Shown: in pieces, positions 43,964 to 51,981 of the stretch
How positions within the stretch are numbered: position 1 is the stretch's first letter
How the letters are laid out: each line of letters begins with the position of its first letter
Assembly (NCBI RefSeq): GCF_014132155.1
Contig: NZ_BLJQ01000005.1
Location: forward strand, 186,001 to 250,000
Reading direction: 5' to 3'
Length of the DNA: 64,000 nucleotides
Origin: Gluconobacter sp. Gdi
Lineage (GTDB): Bacteria > Pseudomonadota > Alphaproteobacteria > Acetobacterales > Acetobacteraceae
Notes under the pieces: generated by a model
Told to the model about the DNA's origin: nothing
What the model saw: the letters and a program-made list of their open reading frames with translations, nothing else
The model's database searches: none
Translations under genes and position numbers: made by a program

Positions 43964-46369
43964 ATGCGCTCTCGTGCCTGTAAAATCCGAGCGTTGAATC
44001 AGCGCCTCCTCGTCATGACCTGCCTCGGAACCAGTGTGCCAGCCGGAATCATTGACGCTCTCTCTCTTTCGGAAGCTCAGGCTGCGACCACGGAGCAGGA
44101 GACGAAAAAATCAGCGCCCCATCGTGAAGCGCGCTCACGTTCACATGCTATTCCCACACTTTCTGAGCACCCCAAACCGCAGCATAAACGTACGGAAATC
44201 AATTCCACCACAGATGAAACCGTTCATGTATCCAGCGTGCACCGTAGCCGCGGCGGCGGAATGATGCGCGTTGAAACAGCACCTTATGCAGTACAAACCA
44301 TTACAAAATCATTTATTGATATGCGCAGCCCAACAAGCACTGCGCTGGAGCTCGTTCGCAACCTACCAAGCGTTAATATCGCCGTTACTGATACTTCCGG
44401 CCTGCAAGGTGGTCGCATTCAGAGCCGAAGCCTTACTGATGCCGATATGGCGCTGATGATTGATGGCGGCCCTGCAGCCAGCGCAGCCTATATGGCAGAA
44501 AACGTTGAATCCGAAGACGTTGACAGCGTCAGCATGCTGCCAGGATCATCTCCGATTGACCTTCCCGTGACGTCCGCAGCAGCAGGTGTTTTGAATCAGG
44601 CCACTCATGATCCCCAACACAAATTTGGGGGAACGATGGACTTTTCCTATGGCACAAACAATCTGGCGCGCCAGTTCATCCGCCTTGAGTCGGGAGACAT
44701 AGGTAACACAGGCAGCAGGGGATTTGTTTCCTTTGCCCACACCCATGCTCGATCATGGTTTGGGGGCGGCCGCAACGAGAAGATCCATGTAGACGTTGGC
44801 GTCCGAAAAGACTGGGCCAATGGCTCATATGCCCGCGCCTTCATGGGCTGGAACCTTGAAGACTTTGTTGTCGATACATATGGCACAGCTACACAGTTTT
44901 ATAATTTCAAGCGGACCGGAAACAGCTATGGGCGCAAAGCTGAGTTCGACCCGGTTAATAACGATTACTGGAAGAACAACATCAACCATTGGATGCAGCT
45001 TTTTCTTACTGCCCCAATGCACGTTGTCATAACGCGACGTCTACACCTTGACCTTCGCCCCTACTATAACTGGGGTCGCGGATGGAGCGGAAGCGCCGGA
45101 GCCTTTTCAAGCGCGACGAGCGGGAACACCCACAAATCAGGCGTGCCTGTTGCCACGGGAACTCCAGTAACTAGTTTCTTTTTGCAAGATGGGGCATTCA
45201 GTGTAGGTGCAACTGCAATCCTGGGTTACGATATTGATAAGCATAACCACTTCGAACTGGGCTACTGGTATCAAAATCAGGATTATACCCAGCACTTTCC
45301 AAGCAGCGTAACAACAGCTGAGGGTGCCAATCCCAGCCCCAATGATGCTACTTACCAGATCTATCGGAATGGCAACCGTGTCTATCCTGGCAATACAGCG
45401 GGTTTCGAAGTTCATTCGATATTTTTTCAGGACACAGCGAAATACTTTCACGACCGCCTTCTGGTGAACGCCGGCTTCAAATATGTCATGTCCAATGTCT
45501 GGTACATCGTTTATCCAAGCAGGAGACAGCTCGGACAAAACCTGACTGCGCCACTTCCTCACGTATCCATCAGCTATCACTTTAATGACCATCACCAGAT
45601 CTACCTGAATGCAGAAGGTGATTTCCGGCAACCCTCATCCTCGGCAGTAGCTAATACCAATATTGATGGAACATTGCCGAAAAATCAGTACTCAATTAAA
45701 GAAGAATTAGGGTACCGATATAACGATAAATATTTTATTGTTGATCTTGATCTTTTTAACTACAATATCACGAACCGACTTTTGTCTACTTATGTCGGAA
45801 ATAACCAGACCGGTGTCGTCAATGCTGGCAACCAAACCGCACGCGGCGTGGACCTGATGGTATCAACACAACCAATTTATGGCTTAAGCCCCTATTTTTC
45901 GCTCGAATATCTCAGCGCGACGACAGATACGAATATCGCAGCCTCGGATATTTATGGAAATCTCACAGCCTTCGCGAGCAAGGGCAAACAGGCTCCCCTG
46001 GCTCCACATTTTATGGCGAACTTTGGGCTAACGTACACTTACAAAGGCATTTTTGCCAATGGGGCCCTGCATTACACCGGCCCACAATCAACAACTCTTG
46101 CAGGCGACCAGCGTATGCCTGGCTATTTCACAAATACGCTCTCGTTAGGTTATCATTTCAAGCCTCTGTGGCATGCAAAATCACCGACCATCCGGCTAAA
46201 CTTCACCAATCTTACGGGGGCCATTTTAAGAACCGGAGTAGTTGGCGTTGGAACAAACGCAAGTCAGGTGCGCCTCATGAACGGCAACCTTTCAAACCTG
46301 GGTTCGGGCGCTCAATTTATTCTTGAGCCTCGCTTTACAGTTACAGGAACAGTTTCAACGGCTTTCTAA
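43964..46369 (+). CDS. TonB-dependent outer membrane receptor
   Basis: 801 residues from ATG 43964, with AGGA about ten bases upstream (GTG at 43961 is adjacent). A signal region of about 40 residues ends near SEAQAA. The plug domain follows (about 95-210: VRNLPSVNIAVTDTSGLQGG, DADMALMIDGG), then a beta-barrel rich in alternating aromatic/polar strands that ends in the required terminal phenylalanine (GTVSTAF). It would import a scarce ligand such as a siderophore or cofactor using TonB energy. The plug is somewhat divergent (MLPGSSPIDLPVTSAAAGVL where VLKGPAS is usual). Neighbours give no clue to the ligand. Confidence 0.9.
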   Translation: MRSRACKIRALNQRLLVMTCLGTSVPAGIIDALSLSEAQAATTEQETKKSAPHREARSRSHAIPTLSEHPKPQHKRTEINSTTDETVHVSSVHRSRGGGMMRVETAPYAVQTITKSFIDMRSPTSTALELVRNLPSVNIAVTDTSGLQGGRIQSRSLTDADMALMIDGGPAASAAYMAENVESEDVDSVSMLPGSSPIDLPVTSAAAGVLNQATHDPQHKFGGTMDFSYGTNNLARQFIRLESGDIGNTGSRGFVSFAHTHARSWFGGGRNEKIHVDVGVRKDWANGSYARAFMGWNLEDFVVDTYGTATQFYNFKRTGNSYGRKAEFDPVNNDYWKNNINHWMQLFLTAPMHVVITRRLHLDLRPYYNWGRGWSGSAGAFSSATSGNTHKSGVPVATGTPVTSFFLQDGAFSVGATAILGYDIDKHNHFELGYWYQNQDYTQHFPSSVTTAEGANPSPNDATYQIYRNGNRVYPGNTAGFEVHSIFFQDTAKYFHDRLLVNAGFKYVMSNVWYIVYPSRRQLGQNLTAPLPHVSISYHFNDHHQIYLNAEGDFRQPSSSAVANTNIDGTLPKNQYSIKEELGYRYNDKYFIVDLDLFNYNITNRLLSTYVGNNQTGVVNAGNQTARGVDLMVSTQPIYGLSPYFSLEYLSATTDTNIAASDIYGNLTAFASKGKQAPLAPHFMANFGLTYTYKGIFANGALHYTGPQSTTLAGDQRMPGYFTNTLSLGYHFKPLWHAKSPTIRLNFTNLTGAILRTGVVGVGTNASQVRLMNGNLSNLGSGAQFILEPRFTVTGTVSTAF

Positions 46370-46438
46370 GGTATTCCAGGAGTATCTGATTAAACTGAGT
46401 TCTGTTTCCCTGAATACCTCAGCCAGACAGAACTCAGT
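46369..46438 (+). repeat. Two interleaved inverted repeats after the TonB receptor stop
   Basis: Arm A AGGTATTCCAGG (46369-46380) pairs with CCTGAATACCT (46409-46419) with one bulged base. Arm B ACTGAGTTCTGT (46394-46405) pairs perfectly with ACAGAACTCAGT (46427-46438). The order A-B-A'-B' means they exclude each other as simple hairpins or form a pseudoknot. Confidence 0.6.
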
Positions 46439-46976
46439 CAAAGACATCTCATGTGGCGGTCTGGCGCATCAGAAGTGGACTATCATTGGTCCACTTCTCT
46501 GTCCCAAGCGAGGATGTTCCCGGTGTAGGCGGTCCAAAATAATTATCTCTTGCTCAAGGCATATCGCGTGCTCTGAACCATGACCGCCAGCTAGACATGC
46601 ACAAATGCCCAGAGCCTCGGCGCTGCTTTTCTGTTCGGTTTCATTGATGGCTGAGCGACTGGCGGGAGCGCCCTTGACTGCCCGTAATACTATAGATTTG
46701 GCCGATATTTTCCCAGCCTACAGATAAAAACACAAAGACCGCTTCTCCTGCCGTCTTTTTCTACTCAATATCCCAGATAAAAATTCTTATCAGACCACTT
46801 CGTAAAGTATCTATCATTTAATAAAATGCCACATAGATTTTAAATGGACCTCCTCAATAGGCAAAATCGCACTGTGAAATCCATAAGACGGAGTGCACCG
46901 ATTTAACAAAGAATTACACTTTTTTCAGTTCCAAATAAATAAGCTACTTGCCTCCTTCAAAAAATAGGCAAAAAGA
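46370..46976. other. Intergenic region with repeats and insertion sequence remnant
   Basis: 607 bases without an intact gene. The first 70 bases hold interleaved inverted repeats, 46455-46690 reads as a decayed transposase N-terminus, and 46770-46930 is AT-rich and should hold the promoter of the antiporter gene. Confidence 0.5.
46455..46690 (+). pseudogene. Decayed IS5/IS1031-type transposase N-terminal fragment
   Basis: In one frame HQKWTIIGPLLCPKRG matches the usual N-terminal W-x-x-I-x-P-L-L-P-x-K-R-G signature of IS5-family transposases. After stops and frame changes, LDMHKCPEPRR followed by FSVRFH and W resembles the next conserved block (WRDMHERYG...YVRFRRW). No intact open frame is left and I could not identify terminal repeats. 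The identification rests on two short similarities, so it is moderate. Confidence 0.5.
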
Positions 46977-48686
46977 ATGAGTATGTCGGAAGCAGAAACC
47001 ATACTCATTCTCCTCGCCATGATTGTTATAAGCAGTCTGGCGGTACGAGCGCTCTCCAACCGTGTGCCTGCTCCCTTGGTCCAAATCTTTTTAGGGATCG
47101 TTGCGGCTCTTTGCGGCCTGCATGTCGGGTTGAAACCAAGCTTATTCATGCTGGTCTTCCTGCCCCCGCTCCTTTTCACAGACGCTTTCCGTATGCCTCT
47201 GCGAGAATTCTCCGAACTACGAAGTGTAATTCTGTTTCTGGCATTCGGCCTGGTGGTCATCTCAACGGTTCTCTGTGGATACGCCATTCACTGGATGATA
47301 CCTGCCGTCAGCCTAGCAGTATGTTTTACACTTGCGGCGGCACTTTCACCTACGGATACCGTCGCAGTCTCCAGCCTCATCGCAGGCCGACGCGTGTCTG
47401 AACGCCTTATCCATATCCTGAATGGTGAAGCTCTGTTTAATGATGCTTCTGGCCTTGTCTGCTTTCATTTTGCAATGATTGCCGCAATGACCGGCGAATT
47501 TTCATACCGCCATGCTTTCAGCTCATTCTTGCTGGTCTCCTTCGGAGGGCTGGCCATCAGCGCAGGACTGGCATGGATTGCCGTACGCGCGGAGCGCATC
47601 CTCCTACGACGCGGATTTGATGATCCGCTCATGCAGGTTCTGATGATTGTCCTGCTGCCCTTTGGCATTTATGCGGCCGCTGAAACAGCACATGCATCAG
47701 GCATACTAGCGGCTGTCTCAGGGTGCATGGTGATTAAACTGACAGGCGTATCAGACGAGGCTGCCACCTCTACCAGGCTTCAGGCAAGCACGGTGCTCGA
47801 TACCGTCAGCTATGTCTTTAATGCCCTGATCTTCTTACTGCTGGGCTTACAGCTTCCATGGCTTTTGAATGCCGGCGTCGAATTAGCTCAAGAGCATAGC
47901 GCGCACTTCTGGCAACTCTCGCTGCTTGTCGCAAGCGTCTATACTATAATGTTCGTAATCCGATTTTGCGGTATCTGGATTTCTGTCATCCGAAGATGGG
48001 CGGTTGCCCGTATGTCCCATCGGGCATTTGCATTTCCACATTTTCTCGAGATCGTTTTGCTGGCATTTTCCGGTGTCCGCGGTGCCGTTACTCTCGCTGC
48101 CGTGCTCTCTTTGCCAGCACTTGGGATTGATCCTCAGGCTTTTCCCGAGCGCAGCTTCGTTATTACTGTAGCGACAGGAGTGATTGTTCTCTCCCTCGTC
48201 ATGGCAGCAATCGCTATCCCTCTGTGTATCCGATTTCTCCCACGTGATATGTCTGACAAACACGCGCAGGAAGAGAGTCTCGCACGCCAGCGTTTGCTTC
48301 AGGCCACTCTGCAACTTCTGCATAATGAGCAAAGTCGCGCTGAGAAGGACCGGAGTGAAGCGATTGACAACGCGAATAACGATCACGGTAACGAGGATAT
48401 GAGACTGGAAGTTCTGGGACGCCTCCTCCAGACATACGAGAACCGCCTCAGCCAGATTGATGGTCCGACACAATCCCCGGTTTTAACCCGGACAACGGCG
48501 CTTCGGCGGGAACGCATCGAATTGGCTTTACGTCTCATCGTTCTCCGCCTGCAACGCCAGACGCTTCATGCGTTGGTAGATGCACGAGACATCAATGATC
48601 AGACTGAATGGGATATTCAGCGCGAACTGGACTATGAAGAACAAGTGATCCGCAGTCGGGTGCAGAGATTACCCCAGGATATTTAA
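46977..48686 (+). CDS. Na+/H+ antiporter, CPA1 (NhaP/NHE) family
   Basis: 569 residues: about twelve membrane segments (1-420) and a charged, partly helical cytoplasmic tail (about 425-569). Family motifs are FLPPLLFTDAFRMPL, ALSPTDTVAVSSL and NGEALFNDASGLVCFHF (ion-binding Asp), with LAFSGVRGAVTLAAVLSLP near residue 365. It expels sodium in exchange for protons at the inner membrane, or acts on K+. It lies between two insertion sequence remnants together with the second Hint gene, which could mean joint acquisition. A different family from the CPA2 antiporter at 12571-13788. Confidence 0.92.
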   Translation: MSMSEAETILILLAMIVISSLAVRALSNRVPAPLVQIFLGIVAALCGLHVGLKPSLFMLVFLPPLLFTDAFRMPLREFSELRSVILFLAFGLVVISTVLCGYAIHWMIPAVSLAVCFTLAAALSPTDTVAVSSLIAGRRVSERLIHILNGEALFNDASGLVCFHFAMIAAMTGEFSYRHAFSSFLLVSFGGLAISAGLAWIAVRAERILLRRGFDDPLMQVLMIVLLPFGIYAAAETAHASGILAAVSGCMVIKLTGVSDEAATSTRLQASTVLDTVSYVFNALIFLLLGLQLPWLLNAGVELAQEHSAHFWQLSLLVASVYTIMFVIRFCGIWISVIRRWAVARMSHRAFAFPHFLEIVLLAFSGVRGAVTLAAVLSLPALGIDPQAFPERSFVITVATGVIVLSLVMAAIAIPLCIRFLPRDMSDKHAQEESLARQRLLQATLQLLHNEQSRAEKDRSEAIDNANNDHGNEDMRLEVLGRLLQTYENRLSQIDGPTQSPVLTRTTALRRERIELALRLIVLRLQRQTLHALVDARDINDQTEWDIQRELDYEEQVIRSRVQRLPQDI

Positions 48687-49401
48687 TGGTAACGTGTGGC
48701 GGCGGCGACCAGAATGCAGGCAAACATTTTCCACCCAGAGGACGCGGAAATGACCAGAGTCAGTTCAGGATCACGATAAGAAAGGGCTAACAGCAATCTA
48801 CAAGACACACGGCTGTCAGCACTACTGAACAAAAAAAATATCGTAGCATTTTTGCCTCTGCACTCTCGCAGGCACGCAACATGTTCACATGGCAATCAAA
48901 CATTGGCCTAACGAGCAAACGTCCGCATTATCCTTACAAAACACACACATGCGTCTCAGGAAAAGATCTCTCCGTCCGAGCAAGCAGACTCAAAGCGAAA
49001 TATCGTAAAAATGGCTTCACAAAAGAAAAGGACAATCTTTACAATTCGACAACAAGAGAACTACCCAATGAATATACATCTATAAAAAAGTAATTTTATA
49101 TCTTTTTAATATGTAATCCTATAGAATTATATAGATACAACATTATAATATAAACAAAACATATAAATATAACTAGAACATATAATTTTTATTGAAATAA
49201 CTAAAAATATAAACATTGTGTTTTTATAAATTAAACTAAATATAAAAACGAAAAAACCAAAAGTTCAAGGAATCGTGATCGTTTTTTGCTTGATGTTTAT
49301 TGCTTTAAGAAATTTTAGACGTTAGCGTCTGGTTTCTGCAAACGTCCCAAGCATGGCCATTGTTCGTGTTTGCGAGAATGAAGATTTTAAGGAATAAAAT
49401 C
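48687..49401. other. Long AT-rich non-coding region before the second Hint gene
   Basis: About 715 bases. 48690-48890 is near normal composition and reads on the leftward strand as a 70-residue open frame (ending FACILVAAATRYH) that I do not recognise. From 49030 to 49330 the DNA is extremely AT-rich with many poly-A/T runs, unlike the rest of the window and similar to the region upstream of the first Hint gene. A promoter for the Hint gene must lie here; such AT-rich leaders are typical of genes silenced by H-NS-like proteins. Confidence 0.5.
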
Positions 49402-51333
49402 ATGAGTAGTGCAGGAACTTATTATACGTATGTAACTGACGCTGAAGGTAATCCTATTCTGGATACCAACGGCAATAAACAGATTGAAACAACCTGGACC
49501 ATTACTGAAGAGACTGGCCTATTTGGTGCCAAGACAGGAAACTCGACAGTAACAGTTCAGGATTCTTCGGGACAGACCATTCAAACGCTTACTGGCGTCC
49601 CGGACGGTCTCTTGGCTGCACATATCCAGACTGGAGCCAACGCTACAAATGGTAGCCTTCTGAGCGTCCTGGGTGGCCAATGGGTATCCGTTCCTGGATC
49701 CAGCGGGACGATTAATATTGTTCTTTCGGTCTTGTCTGCCCCTACTTTTACAATTGGCGGCACGACAGATATCAATTTCGTAGTCAATGCAGCAACCGCT
49801 ATCACCATAGATATATATGGTGGAACGGCTTCTTTCTCGGGCGGCTTAGTTGCCGGTGCCCTAAGTGGTTCTACCATTAATATTGGCTATGGCGGAACTT
49901 ATAATGGTAATACGCAACTCATCAGCCTTCTTCAGGGTACAACAGTTAACTTTACCAGCGGCAGCGGGACCCTGGTTTTAAATGGTGGCGGTGTTTTCCT
50001 AAACTTATCAGGAACATCAATCACCGGGTATGACCCCAAATACAATACGATAGAAATTGAAAACACAGTCGCTCCAGTTTCGGGCTATGTGATTTCTGGA
50101 TCTGGAACGTCCCGTACCATTACGCTTCAAGGAAGCGACGGCCAGGATATTGCCAGTTATTCCGTAACTCTTGCAGACGGCGCCAATGTTCCTACAGGTA
50201 CCTTCGATAACGCTGCAAACTCACAGAATTTGGCAACCAACCCTTTAAGAATCACTTATTCTAATGGGAACACATATATTGGTGCCTGTTTTCTGGCAGG
50301 AAGCATGATCAAAACGCCAGATGGCGATGTCGCCGTTGAAGAAATTTTGGCTGGTGACAAAGTCATTGCATTCGATTGGAAAGAAGGCAAAAACGTCGTT
50401 CGTCCAGTTGTGTGGGCTGGAAAAACACAGGCGAGTATTCGCTATGGGCTGCCCGACGATGAAGCTGGTTACCCTGTACGCATTCTACAGAATGCGATTA
50501 GCGATGGCGTTCCCTATAAAGACATGCTGATCACGCCAGAGCATTGCCTCTTTTTTAATGGCAAGTTCGTACCTGCACGTATGCTGGTAAATGGAGAGAC
50601 TATTTTTTATGACAAAAGCATTACGTCATATGAATATTACCATTTAGAAACGGACCAACATTCTGTTATCATATCAGATGGTGTTCTCACGGAAAGCTAT
50701 CTGGACACAGGCAATCGCCATACCTTTCGGCAGGAAGGAAATGTAGTGAATTTTGGAGGGCCTGTAAAAAGCTGGGAAGGCGACGCAGCGGCACCTTTGG
50801 ATGTTGACCGCTCCTTTGTTGAGCCCCTGTTCCATCAGCTTCAAGAGCGAGCCAACAAAACTGCACAACTGTCGAAATCTGCAAAGCAATCCAATTTAAC
50901 AAGCAATTCAGATCTTCATCTTGTTACTAATAACGGTACTGTTATTCGCAAGGCTCGTGAAGCCAACGGGCGTATGGTATTTATGATACCGGCCAGTGCC
51001 AAAACTGTACGCCTCGTGTCTCGTGCATCGCGCCCGTGCGACACTATCGGCCCTTTCGTTGATGACCGTCGTCAACTTGGAGTCCTCGTAGGCCAAATTA
51101 CCCTTTTCGAAAACAGCCATTCCAAAAATCTTACGGATCACTATACCTCCGGAATTTTGGATGGCTGGAACAATCTGGAACAGGAAAATTTGCGCTGGAC
51201 GACTGGAAATGGGTTTCTTGATTTGGGTAAGAGGTCTCCTGACAGTATTGCAATACTGGCTATCCAAGTGTTGGCCAGTGGCCCTTATTTGTTAAATGAT
51301 ACAACAAAAACAACCAGCGCAATTACGGCTTAA
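49402..51333 (+). CDS. Hint (hedgehog/intein) domain surface protein, second copy
   Basis: 643 residues from ATG 49402, which has AAGGA nine bases upstream; in-frame starts at 49360 and 49378 lack a site. Residues 1-290 are beta-rich, glycine/threonine/serine-rich but not strand-loop-strand repeats. The Hint domain starts at C296 (ACFLAGSMIKTPDGDVAVEE) and has TPEHCLFFNGKFVPARM, DQHSVIISDGVLTESYLDTG; the ~200-residue module after it (SRASRPCDTIGPFVDDRRQL, then WNNLEQENLRWTTGNGF) is clearly homologous to that of the protein at 39796-41976. No signal peptide. GC content is lower than in the window at large. It may undergo autocleavage at C296. Confidence 0.87.
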   Translation: MSSAGTYYTYVTDAEGNPILDTNGNKQIETTWTITEETGLFGAKTGNSTVTVQDSSGQTIQTLTGVPDGLLAAHIQTGANATNGSLLSVLGGQWVSVPGSSGTINIVLSVLSAPTFTIGGTTDINFVVNAATAITIDIYGGTASFSGGLVAGALSGSTINIGYGGTYNGNTQLISLLQGTTVNFTSGSGTLVLNGGGVFLNLSGTSITGYDPKYNTIEIENTVAPVSGYVISGSGTSRTITLQGSDGQDIASYSVTLADGANVPTGTFDNAANSQNLATNPLRITYSNGNTYIGACFLAGSMIKTPDGDVAVEEILAGDKVIAFDWKEGKNVVRPVVWAGKTQASIRYGLPDDEAGYPVRILQNAISDGVPYKDMLITPEHCLFFNGKFVPARMLVNGETIFYDKSITSYEYYHLETDQHSVIISDGVLTESYLDTGNRHTFRQEGNVVNFGGPVKSWEGDAAAPLDVDRSFVEPLFHQLQERANKTAQLSKSAKQSNLTSNSDLHLVTNNGTVIRKAREANGRMVFMIPASAKTVRLVSRASRPCDTIGPFVDDRRQLGVLVGQITLFENSHSKNLTDHYTSGILDGWNNLEQENLRWTTGNGFLDLGKRSPDSIAILAIQVLASGPYLLNDTTKTTSAITA

Positions 51334-51355
51334 TTCTAAATCCACAAGTATCCTT

Positions 51356-51379
51356 GCCCCATCCTTAAAAAGATGGGGC
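51356..51379 (+). terminator. Hairpin after the second Hint gene
   Basis: GCCCCATC and GATGGGGC form a perfect 8-base stem with an eight-base A-rich loop, 22 bases after the stop codon. No strong T-run follows. Confidence 0.55.
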
Positions 51380-51447
51380 TAATCCAACTATCAGAAAAAA
51401 TTTATTCCATTAATTTCCGAAGACACTCCAAGGTCAGGACGCATTGA

Positions 51448-51870
51448 TCAGAGCCAGAAGATGACAATGGCAGCGAGTACAATGCCGGAGAAGAAAGTTG
51501 TGGGGCATCTGTCGTAGCGGGTCACAACGCGGCGGCAGTCCTTAAGACGTCCGAACATGATCTCGATGCAGTTGTGCCGTCTGTAGCGGCGCCTGTCGTT
51601 ATTTGACAGCCTTGTTCCGGGACTTTCGGCCCGAGATGCAGGGCTTGATGCCCTTTTCCTGCAAGGCGTCCCTGAACCAGTCAACGTTATAACCCGATCT
51701 CTCGGCATCAATTGTGCTGCGGCAAGACTTTCCAGACGGGTATTGACACCGGTATAATTACTGATCAGTCCCTTTTCCATGAAGAAACTGAGCGGTCATA
51801 TGCCCTGACCGATTTTAGGGTAAGTCGCATCAATCATGATGCTCTACTTTCCTCGCAACTAGGACGCCCA
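51448..51870 (-). pseudogene. Decayed IS5/IS1031-type transposase, C-terminal part
   Basis: The leftward frame ending at 51448 encodes RRYRRHNCIEIMFGRLKDC followed by RYDRCPTTFFSGI and ends IFWL, the standard C-terminus of IS5-family (IS1031/IS12528-like) transposases of acetic acid bacteria, containing the third catalytic acidic residue (E of IEIMFGRLKD). Further upstream MIDATYPK recalls the DDE-region MIDATHLKAHR block but is broken by stops and frame changes. The N-terminal third is missing, so the element is dead. It lies between the second Hint gene and a TonB receptor gene. Confidence 0.8.
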
Positions 51871-51924
51871 TCATCTGAGCGAAAATCGCCGTGGCCCACC
51901 AATGACACATCTGTCGTATACTTC

Positions 51925-51964
51925 GAAAAAAGAAAAAAACGAAGTGGGTCAGTAATGACCCACT
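51925..51964 (-). terminator. Strong factor-independent terminator after the TonB receptor gene
   Basis: On the leftward strand AGTGGGTCA-TTAC-TGACCCACT is a perfect 9-base stem with a four-base loop, followed at once by TCGTTTTTTTCTTTTTT. It lies 17 bases after the receptor stop. Textbook form. Confidence 0.9.
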
Positions 51965-51981
51965 CCCCCATAACTCTTTCT

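Noticed and set aside
48683-48895. 70-codon leftward open frame after the CPA1 antiporter
   Set aside because: No start context and no recognised similarity; mentioned only as part of the intergenic description.
48881-49093. 70-codon open frame in the AT-rich region before the second Hint gene
   Set aside because: No ribosome site, no family resemblance, Lys/Asn-rich composition expected from AT-rich DNA.
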